A DNA stretch of 64,000 bases from Cohnella phaseoli (lineage in GTDB: Bacteria; Bacillota; Bacilli; Paenibacillales; Paenibacillaceae): assembly GCF_003386235.1 (NCBI RefSeq), contig NZ_QRDZ01000007.1, positions 62,001 to 126,000 on the forward strand. Direction: 5' to 3'. Under the pieces are notes generated by a model. The model did no database searches and was not told the origin of the DNA. It was given only the letters and a program-made list of their open reading frames with translations. The first letter of the stretch is position 1. Every line of letters begins with the position of its first letter. Position numbers and translations under genes: made by a program. Shown here one piece after another: positions 18,061 through 27,853 of this stretch.

Positions 18061-19576
18061 GATCGAGCGGAATTCCACGCTTTTCCAGGTGACGGCTACC
18101 GCGATCAACGGGGCGGACGCTCTACGGAAGTTGGAGGAGGAAACTCCAGACGTTCTGTTCACCGACATTCGCATGCCGGTCATGGACGGCTTGGAATTAA
18201 TCAAGGCGATCCGGCAAAAGCACCCCGAGCTCCCGTTCGTCATTCTGAGCGGTTACCGGGATTTCGACTATGCCAAGGAAGCGCTGAAATTTCAGGCCTA
18301 CGACTATTTGCTGAAGCCGGTGTCTCCAGACGATGTGCGGGAGGTGCTGATCAAGCTGGAAGCGATGCTCGGGGAGCGGCGGGAGCAGAAAAAGCGGGCG
18401 GTGCTGCTCTCCGTGCTGCAGGGCGAGCTGATCAGCGGCGAATTTTCCGAAGCGTTGTTTGCCGGCCAATCGCTGGCTCTGCTTGTGGCGCAATGCGACG
18501 GAACGTCCGGAATGGGGGCAAACGCTATGGACTTGGAAGCGGAGCTTGCCTCCGCGCTGGCGGTTCCTGGCGCTGCGATCCGGGTATTAAGCGGGAGAAC
18601 GCCCTTGGAGAAAATCGCGATCGTGGAATACAATAGTCGTGGTTACGGTGATGGTGATGGTGATGGCGACTGTGATGGTTATGGTGACGGTGATGTCGAC
18701 GGGAAGTTTGCGGAAAGAGAGCAATTGGCGATAGCGATGCAGCATTGGCTAAGCGGGAAGTCGGGGTCGGCAGTTAACGTCGCGATTGGAGAGCCGAGGG
18801 CCCAATTGGCGGATCTCTCCGAATCGCTAGGATTTCTCCGGGATTTGCTGCGGCGGAGGGCCGAGCATGGGGTATCCAAGCTGATACGCGAGAGCGAAAC
18901 GTTCGAAGCAGCGGGTGGCAGCTCACCTGTCGCCGTTCTGACGAACGAGCGGTTGAGCTCATTGAGATCGATGGTTCAATTGCAGCAGAAAAGCTTGTTC
19001 AAAGTCGAAATGTCCTCGCTAATCGGAGAATGGCTTTTAGCGCGACTTCCCGTTCCGGACTTCACGTCTCTTGTGAAGCGAACCCTTCATGCTGTAGGCG
19101 AAGGGTACTGGCGAAGGGAAGCCGATATCGATTCCGTCGTCGACGAATGTTTGGAGGGCGTTACTTCGGGCGAAACTATGAGCGAATTTCTGGTGACTCG
19201 GCTTGAGAATGCTTTGTTCGAGGAAAGCAGCGCTTCCCGCGACTCTCCGGAAGGAGTCGTCGACAAGCTCGACGACTATCTGATAGCGAATTGCCATCGC
19301 AATTTCGATCCGAAGGAGCTCGCCTCAGGCGTCGGCCTCACCGCTCCCTATTTGAGCAAGCTGTTCAAGCTGCACAGAGGGATGCCGCTGATCGAATATC
19401 TCGCTTATCTCAAGATCGAGAAGGCCAAGCAGCTGATCCGCTCCGCCCCGGAGCTGCTGGCGAAGGAAATCGGCGAATTGCTCGGGTTCTCCGATCCTTT
19501 CTACTTTAGCCGTCTGTTCAAGAAGTTTGAAGGCTGCAGCCCGTCAGAATATAGGAAGAGGTTGGAGAAGCGGTAG
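18002..19576 (+). CDS. Response regulator with AraC-type DNA-binding domain, YesN-type
   Basis: 524 residues. The start at 18002 has GGAGG 6 nt upstream, inside the kinase gene. Receiver domain residues 1-120 with phospho-acceptor Asp55 (TDIRMP) and the conserved Lys (KPVSP, about 106-110). A variable middle region (about 125-410) contains a Gly-Asp run encoded by hexamer repeats at about 214-234. A C-terminal pair of AraC helix-turn-helix motifs occupies about 425-520. It pairs with the kinase just upstream and likely activates the divergent sugar genes. A bidirectional terminator follows. Confidence 0.95.
   Translation: MYRVMVVEDEPPLIRDIRYEIERNSTLFQVTATAINGADALRKLEEETPDVLFTDIRMPVMDGLELIKAIRQKHPELPFVILSGYRDFDYAKEALKFQAYDYLLKPVSPDDVREVLIKLEAMLGERREQKKRAVLLSVLQGELISGEFSEALFAGQSLALLVAQCDGTSGMGANAMDLEAELASALAVPGAAIRVLSGRTPLEKIAIVEYNSRGYGDGDGDGDCDGYGDGDVDGKFAEREQLAIAMQHWLSGKSGSAVNVAIGEPRAQLADLSESLGFLRDLLRRRAEHGVSKLIRESETFEAAGGSSPVAVLTNERLSSLRSMVQLQQKSLFKVEMSSLIGEWLLARLPVPDFTSLVKRTLHAVGEGYWRREADIDSVVDECLEGVTSGETMSEFLVTRLENALFEESSASRDSPEGVVDKLDDYLIANCHRNFDPKELASGVGLTAPYLSKLFKLHRGMPLIEYLAYLKIEKAKQLIRSAPELLAKEIGELLGFSDPFYFSRLFKKFEGCSPSEYRKRLEKR
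18641..18702 (+). repeat. GGTGAT-type hexamer microsatellite inside the response regulator
   Basis: About ten degenerate copies of GGTGAT/GGTGAC encode an alternating Gly-Asp stretch (about residues 214-234) in the linker between the receiver and AraC domains. The frame is kept because the unit is 6 bp. Expansion or contraction would alter only linker length. Confidence 0.85.
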
Positions 19577-19595
19577 TGTCGCTCCAGTAAGCGAA

Positions 19596-19625
19596 ACAAG
19601 CCGCCCAAGAGTCTGGGCGGCTTGT
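19596..19625. terminator. Bidirectional terminator between the response regulator and SDR
   Basis: Perfect 12-bp stem ACAAGCCGCCCA / TGGGCGGCTTGT with a 6-nt loop, lying between two convergent genes (stops at 19576 and 19631). The T tract is short on both sides. Confidence 0.7.
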
Positions 19626-19630
19626 CGGTC

Positions 19631-20329
19631 TTAGAATGGAAGGCTCGAACCGTCGGCATGAATGAAGAAGCCGTTGTGATCCGGCTTGCGCAATGCGGTA
19701 GCCAGTTCATAGATTTGCTGCGCCGGCTCCGAGACGTCTAGCGGAGCCTCGGGCCCGCCTTGGTCGGTGCGAACCCAGCCGGGATGAATCGCGTAGACGA
19801 TTATACCGCTATCAGCCAGCTCATGCCGCAGCTTGCCGGTAAACATATTAAGCGCAGCCTTGGACATGCCGTAGGAATAGTCCGGGCTTCGAACGTCCTG
19901 AATAATGCCGGAAGCCGACGACATGTTGAGAATCATCGCCCGGTCGCTCTCCCGAAGAAGCGGAACAAAGTGCTTGCACACTCGCACAGGACCGAACACG
20001 TTCGTCTGGAACGTCGCCTCGTAGTCTTCCAATTCGGCGCTCTCGACGCCATCCTTCCGGCCGATGGCGATGGCGGCGTTATTGATGAGAATGTCCACAT
20101 GACCAAATGATGCCTTAACTTGCCCGGCAGCCGCCCGTACCGAACTCTCGTCGGCGGCATCCAGCTCTAGGATCGTGATTTTGTTGCCATGAGCCGTCTT
20201 CAAGCCCGCAAGCTTGTCCGCCGTCGCCGGATTGCGCACAGCTGCGATAACGTCGTGCCCCTGCTCGGCAAACTTCTTTACCATCTCTAATCCAATTCCT
20301 CTGCTTGCTCCGGTAATCAATACCTTCAT
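19631..20329 (-). CDS. SDR family NAD(P)-dependent oxidoreductase
   Basis: Classical short-chain dehydrogenase of 232 residues: Rossmann motif TGASRGIG (about 6-13), NNAA (about 83-86) and the active-site YGMSK (Tyr about 149, Lys about 153). The start is the ATG at 20329 with AGGGA just upstream; an ATG at 20347 would add six residues. Substrate unknown. It stands alone, convergent with the response regulator. Confidence 0.88.
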   Translation of the reverse strand: MKVLITGASRGIGLEMVKKFAEQGHDVIAAVRNPATADKLAGLKTAHGNKITILELDAADESSVRAAAGQVKASFGHVDILINNAAIAIGRKDGVESAELEDYEATFQTNVFGPVRVCKHFVPLLRESDRAMILNMSSASGIIQDVRSPDYSYGMSKAALNMFTGKLRHELADSGIIVYAIHPGWVRTDQGGPEAPLDVSEPAQQIYELATALRKPDHNGFFIHADGSSLPF

Positions 20330-20478
20330 CGTTGTCCCTGCTCCCATCTTGTTGTTTATGTCAACTCCATTCCGGATTAGTTCTCCTGTAGTCACTGGCA
20401 CAAACCGGCCGTATTGCCGTTCTCTTGCGATCACTAGGTGACCCCGGTCGCACTCCCCAAATCAAGCAAGTATGGCTT

Positions 20479-20643
20479 TTACGTAATCAGCAACTCGAGC
20501 ATAAAATGTCGACCCCGGATCGGCACGACCGATTTGGCATGAGCCGGCAACGCAACGCCCTCCAATACGGTGATTTTAGGATGATCGGCCAGTTCGCCAT
20601 GGAGAGGAATCGCATCGACGCCGGTCGGAGCCGGAACTTCAGA
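20479..20643 (-). pseudogene. Orphan C-terminal gene fragment
   Basis: A 54-codon open stretch ending in TAA at 20479 has the composition of real protein (for example VLEGVALPAHAKSVVPIRG) but is closed on its 5' side by a stop at 20644-20646 and has no start or ribosome site. It sits just past the 3' end of the Rpn-type nuclease gene. The likely story is a gene whose 5' part was lost when neighbouring DNA was rearranged. The parent family was not recognised. Confidence 0.4.
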
Positions 20644-20649
20644 CTACAT

Positions 20650-21573
20650 TCAGAGCTTGCGGAGCTTCTCCACTTCGACTAGCGGAATTTCGAGGGTATC
20701 CGCCACTTGTCCCGGAGTAAATCCTTTGGCGATCATCCGACGGACAATCGAGGCACGCTCTTCGGCAATTCCTTCGGCAATTCCCTCGGCTTTTCCTTTT
20801 TCCAAGCCTTCTTGAATCCCTTCCTCGTACCCCCAACGTTTCCAAGCGGGCATGAGCTCCATCATCTTCACCCTTTCCTCCGGATAGTCTTTCAATATTT
20901 CGTCCAACAGCTTCTCGTCCTCGGTCTGATTAGGCTCGAAATATAAATCCGCCACCGACATCAAAAGCGCCATTCGCACGTCGTCGAGCTTGTATCTGAG
21001 CCGTAAAAGCATTCGCAAATAGGCCGAACGCATTTCTCTTTTCTCCTTCTCATTGTACCCCATCTTAGCTAAGAGCGCAGCAGCCACAGGATTATCCGAG
21101 GCGATAAACCGCCTCCAATCCATAGCTCTCAGTTCGACTTTCAGAAACTTGAAACGGACGATCTCATGATCAGGCATTGCCATTACAAACGTATCCGGCT
21201 CCTCCGGTCCTTGCCCCGCAGTAAAAATGGCAATCGGGATAATCATCCGATGCTCCTTGCGATGCCTCTCGAACAAACGGCTGAAGTAGATGAACATCCG
21301 TTCGCGGAAGTCCTTTTGATGATACGACTGTGGCTCCATATGCACAAGAATATAAGCGTCGAGCGCTTTATATCGGGTTTCCAGCAGCAGGTCCAAGGTT
21401 TTAGCCTCTTCGCCTACGACATCGACAAGCAGTTCCTGCATCAATAATCGAGTATGACGATGATCCAGCGAAGAGCTGAGCTCCGGGAAAAAGAGCTCGA
21501 TAAACTCCGCAAAAAACGTCTGCAGCAGCTTCTTGAACGCTTCGTCGTGAGGTTTGGCTTTTTTATCGTTCAT
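20650..21573 (-). CDS. Rpn family recombination-promoting nuclease / PD-(D/E)XK transposase-like
   Basis: 307 residues. The N-terminal half matches the Rpn (YhgA-like) group: an entry motif around HDEAFKKLL (residues 7-15), then a PD-(D/E)XK-type core with LDLLLETRYKALDAYILVHME (beta strand carrying Asp and Glu). The C-terminus ends in a charged helix with repeats GLEKGKAEGIAEGIAEE and a hydrophobic helix. The start at 21573 has AGGA 6 nt upstream; an ATG at 21579 is alternative. Members promote RecA-independent recombination in E. coli, and many occur as mobile-gene-like singletons; here it stands alone between the arginine operon and an SDR. Confidence 0.85.
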   Translation of the reverse strand: MNDKKAKPHDEAFKKLLQTFFAEFIELFFPELSSSLDHRHTRLLMQELLVDVVGEEAKTLDLLLETRYKALDAYILVHMEPQSYHQKDFRERMFIYFSRLFERHRKEHRMIIPIAIFTAGQGPEEPDTFVMAMPDHEIVRFKFLKVELRAMDWRRFIASDNPVAAALLAKMGYNEKEKREMRSAYLRMLLRLRYKLDDVRMALLMSVADLYFEPNQTEDEKLLDEILKDYPEERVKMMELMPAWKRWGYEEGIQEGLEKGKAEGIAEGIAEERASIVRRMIAKGFTPGQVADTLEIPLVEVEKLRKL

Positions 21574-21603
21574 TCGCATTCCTCGCCTTCTTCGACGGTC
21601 GTT

Positions 21604-21670
21604 TAAAACAAAACGCCGCCCACTCCCCAATAAGGGAGCAAGCGGCGTGTGCTTCACGACCGAATTTATG
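21604..21670 (-). terminator. Terminator of the arg operon, copy A of a dispersed repeat
   Basis: On the minus strand a stem with base CGCCGC/GCGGCG (21642-21647 with 21614-21619) and inner CTCC/GGAG is followed by TTTTGTTTT, downstream of argH. The conserved flank GTGCTTC(A/G)CG(A/T)CCGAAT and the stem base recur at 35882-35948. Confidence 0.8.
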
Positions 21671-21719
21671 ATATTGGCTTTATCTTACCTGATATCTCGG
21701 CTCATGAACAGGCCTATTT

Positions 21720-23135
21720 TTATTGGCTTTTCTGTTCGTACTCTTCCACCCATTTCGTTGTATGGGACAGCTCCGCTTCTGCGCGTGCGATAGCAGCTTC
21801 CACCTGAGGAGTCGCCGTGCCGCCGTAGACGTTACGAGCGTTAACGACCGCTTCCGGCTGCAGCACGGCGTAGATCCGGTCGTCGAACAGATCGGAGAAC
21901 TGCTTGAACTCGTCCAGTGTAAGATCGAGCAGGAACTTGTTCTGCTGGATGCAGTACAGCACCGTCTTGCCGATAACCTCATGCGCTTGGCGGAAAGGCA
22001 GCCCTTTGCCGACCAGAAAATCGGCGATGTCCGTCGCGTTGGAGAAGTCCTGATCGACGGCACGGCGCATCTTGTCCTTGCGCACCTTCATCGTCTCGAT
22101 CATCGAGGCGAACAGTTGGAGCGCTCCTTGCAGTGTTTTGACCGTATCGAACATGCCTTCCTTGTCTTCCTGCATGTCCTTGTTGTAGGCGAGCGGCAGC
22201 GACTTCAGCACGGTCAGCAGGCCGACGAGGTTGCCGTATACTCGACCGGTTTTGCCGCGAACGAGCTCCGGTACGTCCGGATTTTTCTTCTGCGGCATGA
22301 TGCTGGAGCCGGTGCAGAACGCGTCGTCAAGTTCAACGAACTGGAATTCGGTGCTCGACCAGAGGATCAACTCTTCGCTCAGGCGCGACAGATGCGTCAT
22401 GATCAGCGAGGCGCCGGCGAGAAACTCCACGATAAAGTCGCGGTCGCTGACAGCGTCAAGGCTATTCTCATAGACGCGTCCGAAGTTCAACTGTTCCGCA
22501 GTAAAATGACGATCAATCGCAAACGTCGTGCCGGCTAGAGCTCCGGCGCCCAGCGGCAGCGCGTCGATACGCTTGTAGCTGTCCTGAAGGCGCTCGATAT
22601 CGCGGCCAAACATCGATACGTACGCCATCAGATGATGCGCAAACAGAATCGGCTGCGCCCGCTGTAGATGCGTGTAGCCCGGCACGATCGTGTCGAGATT
22701 TTGCTTGGCTTGTCCGATCAGCGCCGCCTGGAGCTTGCGCAGCATCTCGACGAATTCGACAACGCGCTTGCGGAGGTACAGGTGCATATCCGTCGCCACC
22801 TGGTCGTTGCGGCTGCGTCCCGTGTGCAGCTTGCCTCCGACAGGGCCGATCTCTTCGATCAGCGCTTTCTCGATATTCATATGGATATCTTCGTCGGCGA
22901 TCAGGAACTGCTGCTCGCCGCTGCGGATTTTCTCGCGTACCTTCAGCAAGCCTGCCTTGATCGTCTCTACATCCTCCGCCGGCAAAATGCCGCACTTGCC
23001 AAGCATCGTCACATGCGCCAGACTGCCTTGGATATCCTCCTCAGCCAGCTCTTTATCAAATGTAATCGACGCCGTATATTCTTCCACAAGTTGGTCCGTT
23101 TGTTTCGTAAAACGGCCCCCCCACAGCTTGCTCAT
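21720..23135 (-). CDS. argH: Argininosuccinate lyase
   Basis: Cleaves argininosuccinate to arginine and fumarate, the last step of arginine synthesis. 471 residues, the normal length. N-terminal MSKLWGGRF, the [10 protein letters not shown] substrate loop (about 105-114) and the fumarase/aspartase superfamily signature [12 protein letters not shown] (about 280-291) are present. GAGGGG lies 10 nt before the ATG. Last gene of argCJBDFGH, separated from argG by 355 bp that hold hairpin repeats. Confidence 0.98.
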   Translation of the reverse strand: MSKLWGGRFTKQTDQLVEEYTASITFDKELAEEDIQGSLAHVTMLGKCGILPAEDVETIKAGLLKVREKIRSGEQQFLIADEDIHMNIEKALIEEIGPVGGKLHTGRSRNDQVATDMHLYLRKRVVEFVEMLRKLQAALIGQAKQNLDTIVPGYTHLQRAQPILFAHHLMAYVSMFGRDIERLQDSYKRIDALPLGAGALAGTTFAIDRHFTAEQLNFGRVYENSLDAVSDRDFIVEFLAGASLIMTHLSRLSEELILWSSTEFQFVELDDAFCTGSSIMPQKKNPDVPELVRGKTGRVYGNLVGLLTVLKSLPLAYNKDMQEDKEGMFDTVKTLQGALQLFASMIETMKVRKDKMRRAVDQDFSNATDIADFLVGKGLPFRQAHEVIGKTVLYCIQQNKFLLDLTLDEFKQFSDLFDDRIYAVLQPEAVVNARNVYGGTATPQVEAAIARAEAELSHTTKWVEEYEQKSQ

Positions 23136-23213
23136 AATCCGAATACCCCTCTCTTATCCTTATCGAGTAACCTCATCCGTTCCCTCGGCGTCCCTCTAGG
23201 TGCGGAGGAGCAC

Positions 23214-23340
23214 GTTACGGTCTGGCGGACCGTTAAGAGCACCAAGCTCTCGCGTTCACGGACCTGTAACGGTCTGGCAGACCGTTAGAGCACCAAACTC
23301 CCGCGTTCACGGACCTGTAACGGCCTGCCAGACCGTTAAC
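23214..23340. repeat. 51-52 bp direct repeats, each with a hairpin, between argG and argH
   Basis: Two full units (23214-23265, 23266-23316) and a third partial unit (23317-23340). Each begins with the inverted pair AACGGTCT-N3-AGACCGTT (third copy imperfect) and the full ones end GCGTTCACGGACCT. They lie in the 355-bp argG-argH gap; the rest (23136-23213 and 23341-23490) shows only an argH ribosome site and no gene. Confidence 0.9.
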
Positions 23341-23490
23341 CGATGCGCAAAGTCTCACGCTCAACGCCACCCGCCGATAAACGGCAAAAGGGGAGCGCCG
23401 CGCGGCGAAGGTGCCTCCCGTCATAGCCCCGGCTGGCGGGGGATGGTTTGGCAGGCTTCGGGCGCGGTTCTCCCTTTTACACTTTATCGA

Positions 23491-24729
23491 TTAAATGCCG
23501 GAAGCTCCGTTGACGCCGGAAGAAACCTTCAGGCGCAGAGCGTTCAGGCGGATAAAGCCGGTAGCGTCGCCTTGATCGTACGCTTGCGTAGGATCGGCCT
23601 CCATCGTCGCAATGTGCGGGTTGTAGAGGCTGACCGGGCTTTTCAGTCCGGCGGCGATGATGTTGCCCTTGTACAGCTTAAGGCGCACGGTGCCTGCCAC
23701 GTTCTGCTGGCTTTCGTTGACGAGCGCTTGGATGGCCAGGCGCTCAGGAGCAAACCAGAAGCCGTTGTACACAAGCGTGCTGTATTTGGAGATCAGGGAA
23801 TCGCGCAAATGCATCACGTCGCGATCCATGGTCAAAGACTCGATTTTGCGGTGAGCGGCGAACAGGATGCTGCCGCCCGGCGTTTCGTACACGCCGCGGC
23901 TTTTCATGCCGACGAAGCGGTTTTCCACCATGTCGACGCGGCCGATGCCGTGCTTGCCGCCGACTTCGTTCAGCTTCTCCATGACGTCAAGCGGGCTCAG
24001 ACGCTCGCCGTTGATAGCCACGCAGTTGCCGGCCTCGAAATCCAGCTCGATATATTCAGCTTGATCCGGAGCTCTCTCCGGGGAAACGCTGAGCACGTAC
24101 ATCTCTTCCACTTCCGGAGCGCTTGGATCGAACCAAGGGTCCTCCAGCATGCCGCTCTCGAAGCTGATGTGCAGCAGGTTGCGGTCCGTCGAATACGGCT
24201 TGGCAGCGGATGCTTGAACCGGAATGCCATGCTTCTCCGCATAAGCGATCATCTCCGCACGTCCCGGGAACGCGGCGCGGAACGCTTCGTCGCGCCATGG
24301 AGCCAGCACTTGAATGTTAGGAGCAAGCGCAGCGGCCGTCAGTTCAAAACGAACCTGGTCGTTGCCTTTGCCCGTTGCGCCGTGCGCGATGTAGGTTGCG
24401 CCTTCCGCTTGCGCGATTTCAACCATGCGCTTAGCGATGAGCGGACGCGCGATGCTTGTGCCCAGCAGGTATTGCCCTTCGTAAAGAGCGCCTGCCTGGA
24501 ACATCGGGAAAATGAAATCTTTCGCGAACTCGGCGCGAAGATCGTCGATGTACACTTTGGATGCGCCGGTTTTGAGCGCTTTTTCCTCAAGGCCGTCCAG
24601 TTCGTCCTTCTGGCCGATGTCGGCGGTGAAGGTGATAATCTCGGCGTCATACGTTTCTTTCAGCCAAGTCAGAATAACCGAAGTGTCCAAGCCGCCGGAG
24701 TAAGCCAGCACGATTTTGTTCTTTGCCAT
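23491..24729 (-). CDS. argG: Argininosuccinate synthase
   Basis: Joins citrulline and aspartate at the cost of ATP. 412 residues, typical length. The ATP pyrophosphatase P-loop SGGLDTS is at about 11-17 and the aspartate/citrulline-binding segments ([13 protein letters not shown], about 117-129) are intact. An AAAGGAG site lies about 12 nt before the ATG. In-line with argF (79 bp upstream). Confidence 0.98.
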   Translation of the reverse strand: MAKNKIVLAYSGGLDTSVILTWLKETYDAEIITFTADIGQKDELDGLEEKALKTGASKVYIDDLRAEFAKDFIFPMFQAGALYEGQYLLGTSIARPLIAKRMVEIAQAEGATYIAHGATGKGNDQVRFELTAAALAPNIQVLAPWRDEAFRAAFPGRAEMIAYAEKHGIPVQASAAKPYSTDRNLLHISFESGMLEDPWFDPSAPEVEEMYVLSVSPERAPDQAEYIELDFEAGNCVAINGERLSPLDVMEKLNEVGGKHGIGRVDMVENRFVGMKSRGVYETPGGSILFAAHRKIESLTMDRDVMHLRDSLISKYSTLVYNGFWFAPERLAIQALVNESQQNVAGTVRLKLYKGNIIAAGLKSPVSLYNPHIATMEADPTQAYDQGDATGFIRLNALRLKVSSGVNGASGI

Positions 24730-24808
24730 GGAAATTAGAAGCTCCTTTGAACTGAAAAGTGGATATGCAATAAATATTGCCGCTATCTCCCGGGTTCGGT
24801 CGACAGAT

Positions 24809-25768
24809 TTACATAATTGCGGCCATGATCGCTTTCTGCGCGTGCAGACGATTTTCCGCCTCGTCGAAAATAACGGAGTTCTTGCCGTCGATGACGCCCT
24901 CCGACACTTCCTCGCCGCGGTGCGCAGGCAGGCAGTGCATAAACAGGTAATCCGGATTCGCGTACTTCACAAGTTCTTCGTTCACCTGATAGTTTTTGAA
25001 CGCCTTCTCGCGCTCCTTCTGCTCTTCCTCGAAGCCCATGCTCGCCCACACGTCGGTGTAGACGATGTCCGCTCCTTCGATCGCTTCGCGGGGATCGCGC
25101 AGAATTCGCACGCTGCCGCCGGTTTCCGCCGCCGCTTCAATCGACGACTGGACGGAGCGCTCGGACGGGTCATAGCCTTCCGGCGATGCGCTGGAGAAGT
25201 GCATGCCGAGCTTGGCCGCGCCCATCATCAAGGAATGAAGTACATTGTTGCCGTCGCCGATGTAGGCAACTTTCAGCCCTTCCAGCTTGCCTTTGTGCTC
25301 CAGAGCCGTCTGATAATCGGCCAGCGCTTGGCATGGGTGGGACTGATCGGATAGTGCGTTGATGACGGGAATCGTCGCGCCGCGCGCCAATTCCACAACG
25401 TTGCGGTGACCAAACGTACGCAGGATCATGCCGTCCAAGTACCGAGACATGACCTGAGCCGTGTCGAGAATCGTTTCTCCGCGTCCCATCTGAATGTCGT
25501 TGCGGCTCAGGAACAACGCCTGGCCGCCGAGCTGGTACATGCCAACCTCGAAGGATACGCGCGTACGCGTGGACGATTTCTCGAAGATCATACCGAGAGA
25601 TTTGCCTTTTAGAGGCTGATACGCTTCCCCGGCTTTATGTTTACGTTTAATCTCGACCGCAAGATCGAGCAGGTACCGAATCTCTTCGGGGCTAAAGTCC
25701 ACCAAACCGAGAAAATCCCGGCCTTTCAGTTGTGCCGCAATCTGTTCCAGGCTCGCTGCCGTAGTCAT
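24809..25768 (-). CDS. argF: Ornithine carbamoyltransferase
   Basis: Forms citrulline from ornithine and carbamoyl phosphate. 319 residues. The carbamoyl-phosphate loop SSTRTR is at 65-70, and the ornithine-site [10 protein letters not shown] near 273-282. GGAGGG lies 6 nt before the ATG. No arginine-deiminase genes adjoin it, so the anabolic role is supported by its position between argD and argG. Confidence 0.98.
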   Translation of the reverse strand: MTTAASLEQIAAQLKGRDFLGLVDFSPEEIRYLLDLAVEIKRKHKAGEAYQPLKGKSLGMIFEKSSTRTRVSFEVGMYQLGGQALFLSRNDIQMGRGETILDTAQVMSRYLDGMILRTFGHRNVVELARGATIPVINALSDQSHPCQALADYQTALEHKGKLEGLKVAYIGDGNNVLHSLMMGAAKLGMHFSSASPEGYDPSERSVQSSIEAAAETGGSVRILRDPREAIEGADIVYTDVWASMGFEEEQKEREKAFKNYQVNEELVKYANPDYLFMHCLPAHRGEEVSEGVIDGKNSVIFDEAENRLHAQKAIMAAIM

Positions 25769-25820
25769 GGCAAACCCTCCTTCTCTATTTGCAAAGCTGC
25801 GGGCTCCGCCGCAACTTCTG

Positions 25821-27008
25821 TTATTGAGCCGCTTTCGCCGCAGCTTGCTCGGTCAGAACCGCTGCAATCAGGCCGACCGCCGTATCGATCTCTTCGTTCG
25901 TGACTAGCAGATTCGGCAGCAGCCGAATGACGTTCGGTCCCGCCGGTACAACGAGCAAACCGCGCTTATGCAATTCGGCGATCGCGTCTCCCGCAGGAGC
26001 GTTGCACAGAATGCCGATCAGCAAACCTTTGCCGCGCACCTGATCGACGTTCGGCAAGCCCGCCAGCTTCTCTTGCAGTTGGGCGATCAAATATTCGGAA
26101 GCCGCTGCCGCCTTCTCGGCGACATTTTCCTTCAGCATCGTCTCGATCGTAGCCGCAACAACAGCCATCGCAATCGGCGTGCCGCCGAAAGTCGTCGCAT
26201 GCGCGCCTGGCACGAACGCCGGCTTCACATGCTCTTTGGCCAGCATAGCGCCAACCGGGAAGCCGCTGCCGATGCCTTTAGCCAGCGTGAAGATGTCCGG
26301 CTCGACGTCATAGTGCTCGTAAGCGAACAGCTTGCCGGTCCGTCCCATGCCCGTCTGGACTTCGTCCACGATCAGCAGCAGACCGTGACGATCGCATAGC
26401 GCGCGAACCGCCCGCAGGAAGTCCTGATCGACGGGGATAACGCCGCCCTCGGCTTGAACCAGCTCCAGCATGATCGCCGCCGTCTTGTCGGTAATCGCCG
26501 CTTCGAGTGCCGGCAGATCGTGAAGAGGCACATGCACGAAGCCTTGCGGAAGAGGCAGGAAGCCTTCCTTCACCTTGTCTTGGCCTGTCGCGGTCAGCGT
26601 AGCGAGCGTGCGTCCGTGGAACGATTGTGTAAAAGTAATAATCTCGTAGCGTTCGTTGCCCTTGAGCTTCTGATGGTAACGACGGGCCAGCTTGATGGCC
26701 GCTTCGTTCGCTTCCGCGCCGCTGTTGCAGAAGAACACCGCATCGGCGCAGCTGTTGTCGACCAGCAGTCTGGCCGCCTTCTCCTGTCCAGGGATATGGA
26801 ACAGGTTGGAGACATGCCACAGCTCGTCAAGCTGGCTCACCAGCGCAGCCTTGACGGCATCCGGTACGTGACCGAGATTCGCTACCGCAAGCCCGCTCAT
26901 GAAATCAAGGTACTCTTTCCCTTGATCGTCCCATACGCGGCTGCCCTTCCCTTTCACCAAAGTAATGGGATATCTCGCATATGTCGAAAATAACGCGCTG
27001 TCACTCAT
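25821..27008 (-). CDS. argD: Acetylornithine aminotransferase
   Basis: PLP-dependent class III aminotransferase, 395 residues, converting N-acetylglutamate semialdehyde to N-acetylornithine. The PLP lysine is in TLAKGIGSG (about residue 246), with FCNSGAEANE (about 102-111) upstream. The ATG at 27008 has GGAG 9 nt upstream; a TTG six bases earlier is too close to that site. Confidence 0.97.
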   Translation of the reverse strand: MSDSALFSTYARYPITLVKGKGSRVWDDQGKEYLDFMSGLAVANLGHVPDAVKAALVSQLDELWHVSNLFHIPGQEKAARLLVDNSCADAVFFCNSGAEANEAAIKLARRYHQKLKGNERYEIITFTQSFHGRTLATLTATGQDKVKEGFLPLPQGFVHVPLHDLPALEAAITDKTAAIMLELVQAEGGVIPVDQDFLRAVRALCDRHGLLLIVDEVQTGMGRTGKLFAYEHYDVEPDIFTLAKGIGSGFPVGAMLAKEHVKPAFVPGAHATTFGGTPIAMAVVAATIETMLKENVAEKAAAASEYLIAQLQEKLAGLPNVDQVRGKGLLIGILCNAPAGDAIAELHKRGLLVVPAGPNVIRLLPNLLVTNEEIDTAVGLIAAVLTEQAAAKAAQ

Positions 27009-27048
27009 ACCCAATCGCTCCTTTTTCCACCGTGTGGCCTTACGCCCT

Positions 27049-27840
27049 TTATGCTCTTACGATCCGAGTGCCGATGTCGCCCTCCGTCAGAGCCCTGCTG
27101 AGAACCCGCTCCGCCGCGCCGTCCACGATCCGCACTTCCTTGACGTCGCCGTGCAGACAGCTCATTGCCGCTCGAACCTTCGGAATCATGCCGCCGTAGA
27201 TTTCGCCGCTGGCGATCATCTCCTCGATGTCCGCAAACGTCACGACCGGAAGCACCTGCTTCTCACCGTTCACGGTGCGCATAATGCCCGGCACATCGGT
27301 GACGACGATCATCGTCTCAACGCCGAGCGAAGAGGCAACCGCGCCCGCCGCCGTATCCGCGTTGATGTTGTAGCGCTGCCCCGACTCGTCGATGCCGATC
27401 GGCGCAATAACAGGCAAGTAGCCAAGCCCGATGACGCCTTCGACCAGCTCCGCATTCACACCGACGACGTCGCCCACATGGCCGATCTCGTCCGCGTTCG
27501 CGACCGGTTTCGCCACAATCAGCTTGCCGTCCGTACCGGACAGGCCCAGCGACTTCGCGCCGTTCTGCTGCAGCTTGCGCACGATCTCTTTGTTGATGCG
27601 GCCCGCCAGCACCATCTCGACGACGTCAAGCGTGGCTTCGTCGGTTACGCGCAGCCCGTTGACGAACCGGCTCTCGATCCCCAGCTTGCCGAGCGTCTCG
27701 TTGATAGCCGGACCGCCCCCGTGCACGATAACCGGCTCGACGCCGCGCTCCTGCAAACTGCGCAAATCTTCGAAAAATACGTCGGGAAGCGCCGCTAAAG
27801 TGCTCCCCCCACACTTCATTACAAATCGTTGTTTACTCAT
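27049..27840 (-). CDS. argB: Acetylglutamate kinase
   Basis: Phosphorylates N-acetylglutamate. 263 residues of the amino-acid-kinase fold, with MKCGGSTL (8-15) and VIVHGGGPAINETL (about 37-50). It lacks the long N-terminal helix found in arginine-inhibited hexameric forms, so it may not be the feedback point. GGAGAA lies 7 nt before the ATG. 13 bp separate it from argJ. Confidence 0.97.
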   Translation of the reverse strand: MSKQRFVMKCGGSTLAALPDVFFEDLRSLQERGVEPVIVHGGGPAINETLGKLGIESRFVNGLRVTDEATLDVVEMVLAGRINKEIVRKLQQNGAKSLGLSGTDGKLIVAKPVANADEIGHVGDVVGVNAELVEGVIGLGYLPVIAPIGIDESGQRYNINADTAAGAVASSLGVETMIVVTDVPGIMRTVNGEKQVLPVVTFADIEEMIASGEIYGGMIPKVRAAMSCLHGDVKEVRIVDGAAERVLSRALTEGDIGTRIVRA

Positions 27841-27853
27841 GCGCCCGTTCTCC

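Noticed and set aside
23214..23340. CRISPR-like repeats in the arg operon
   Set aside because: Only two and a part copies with near-identical full units and no spacers.
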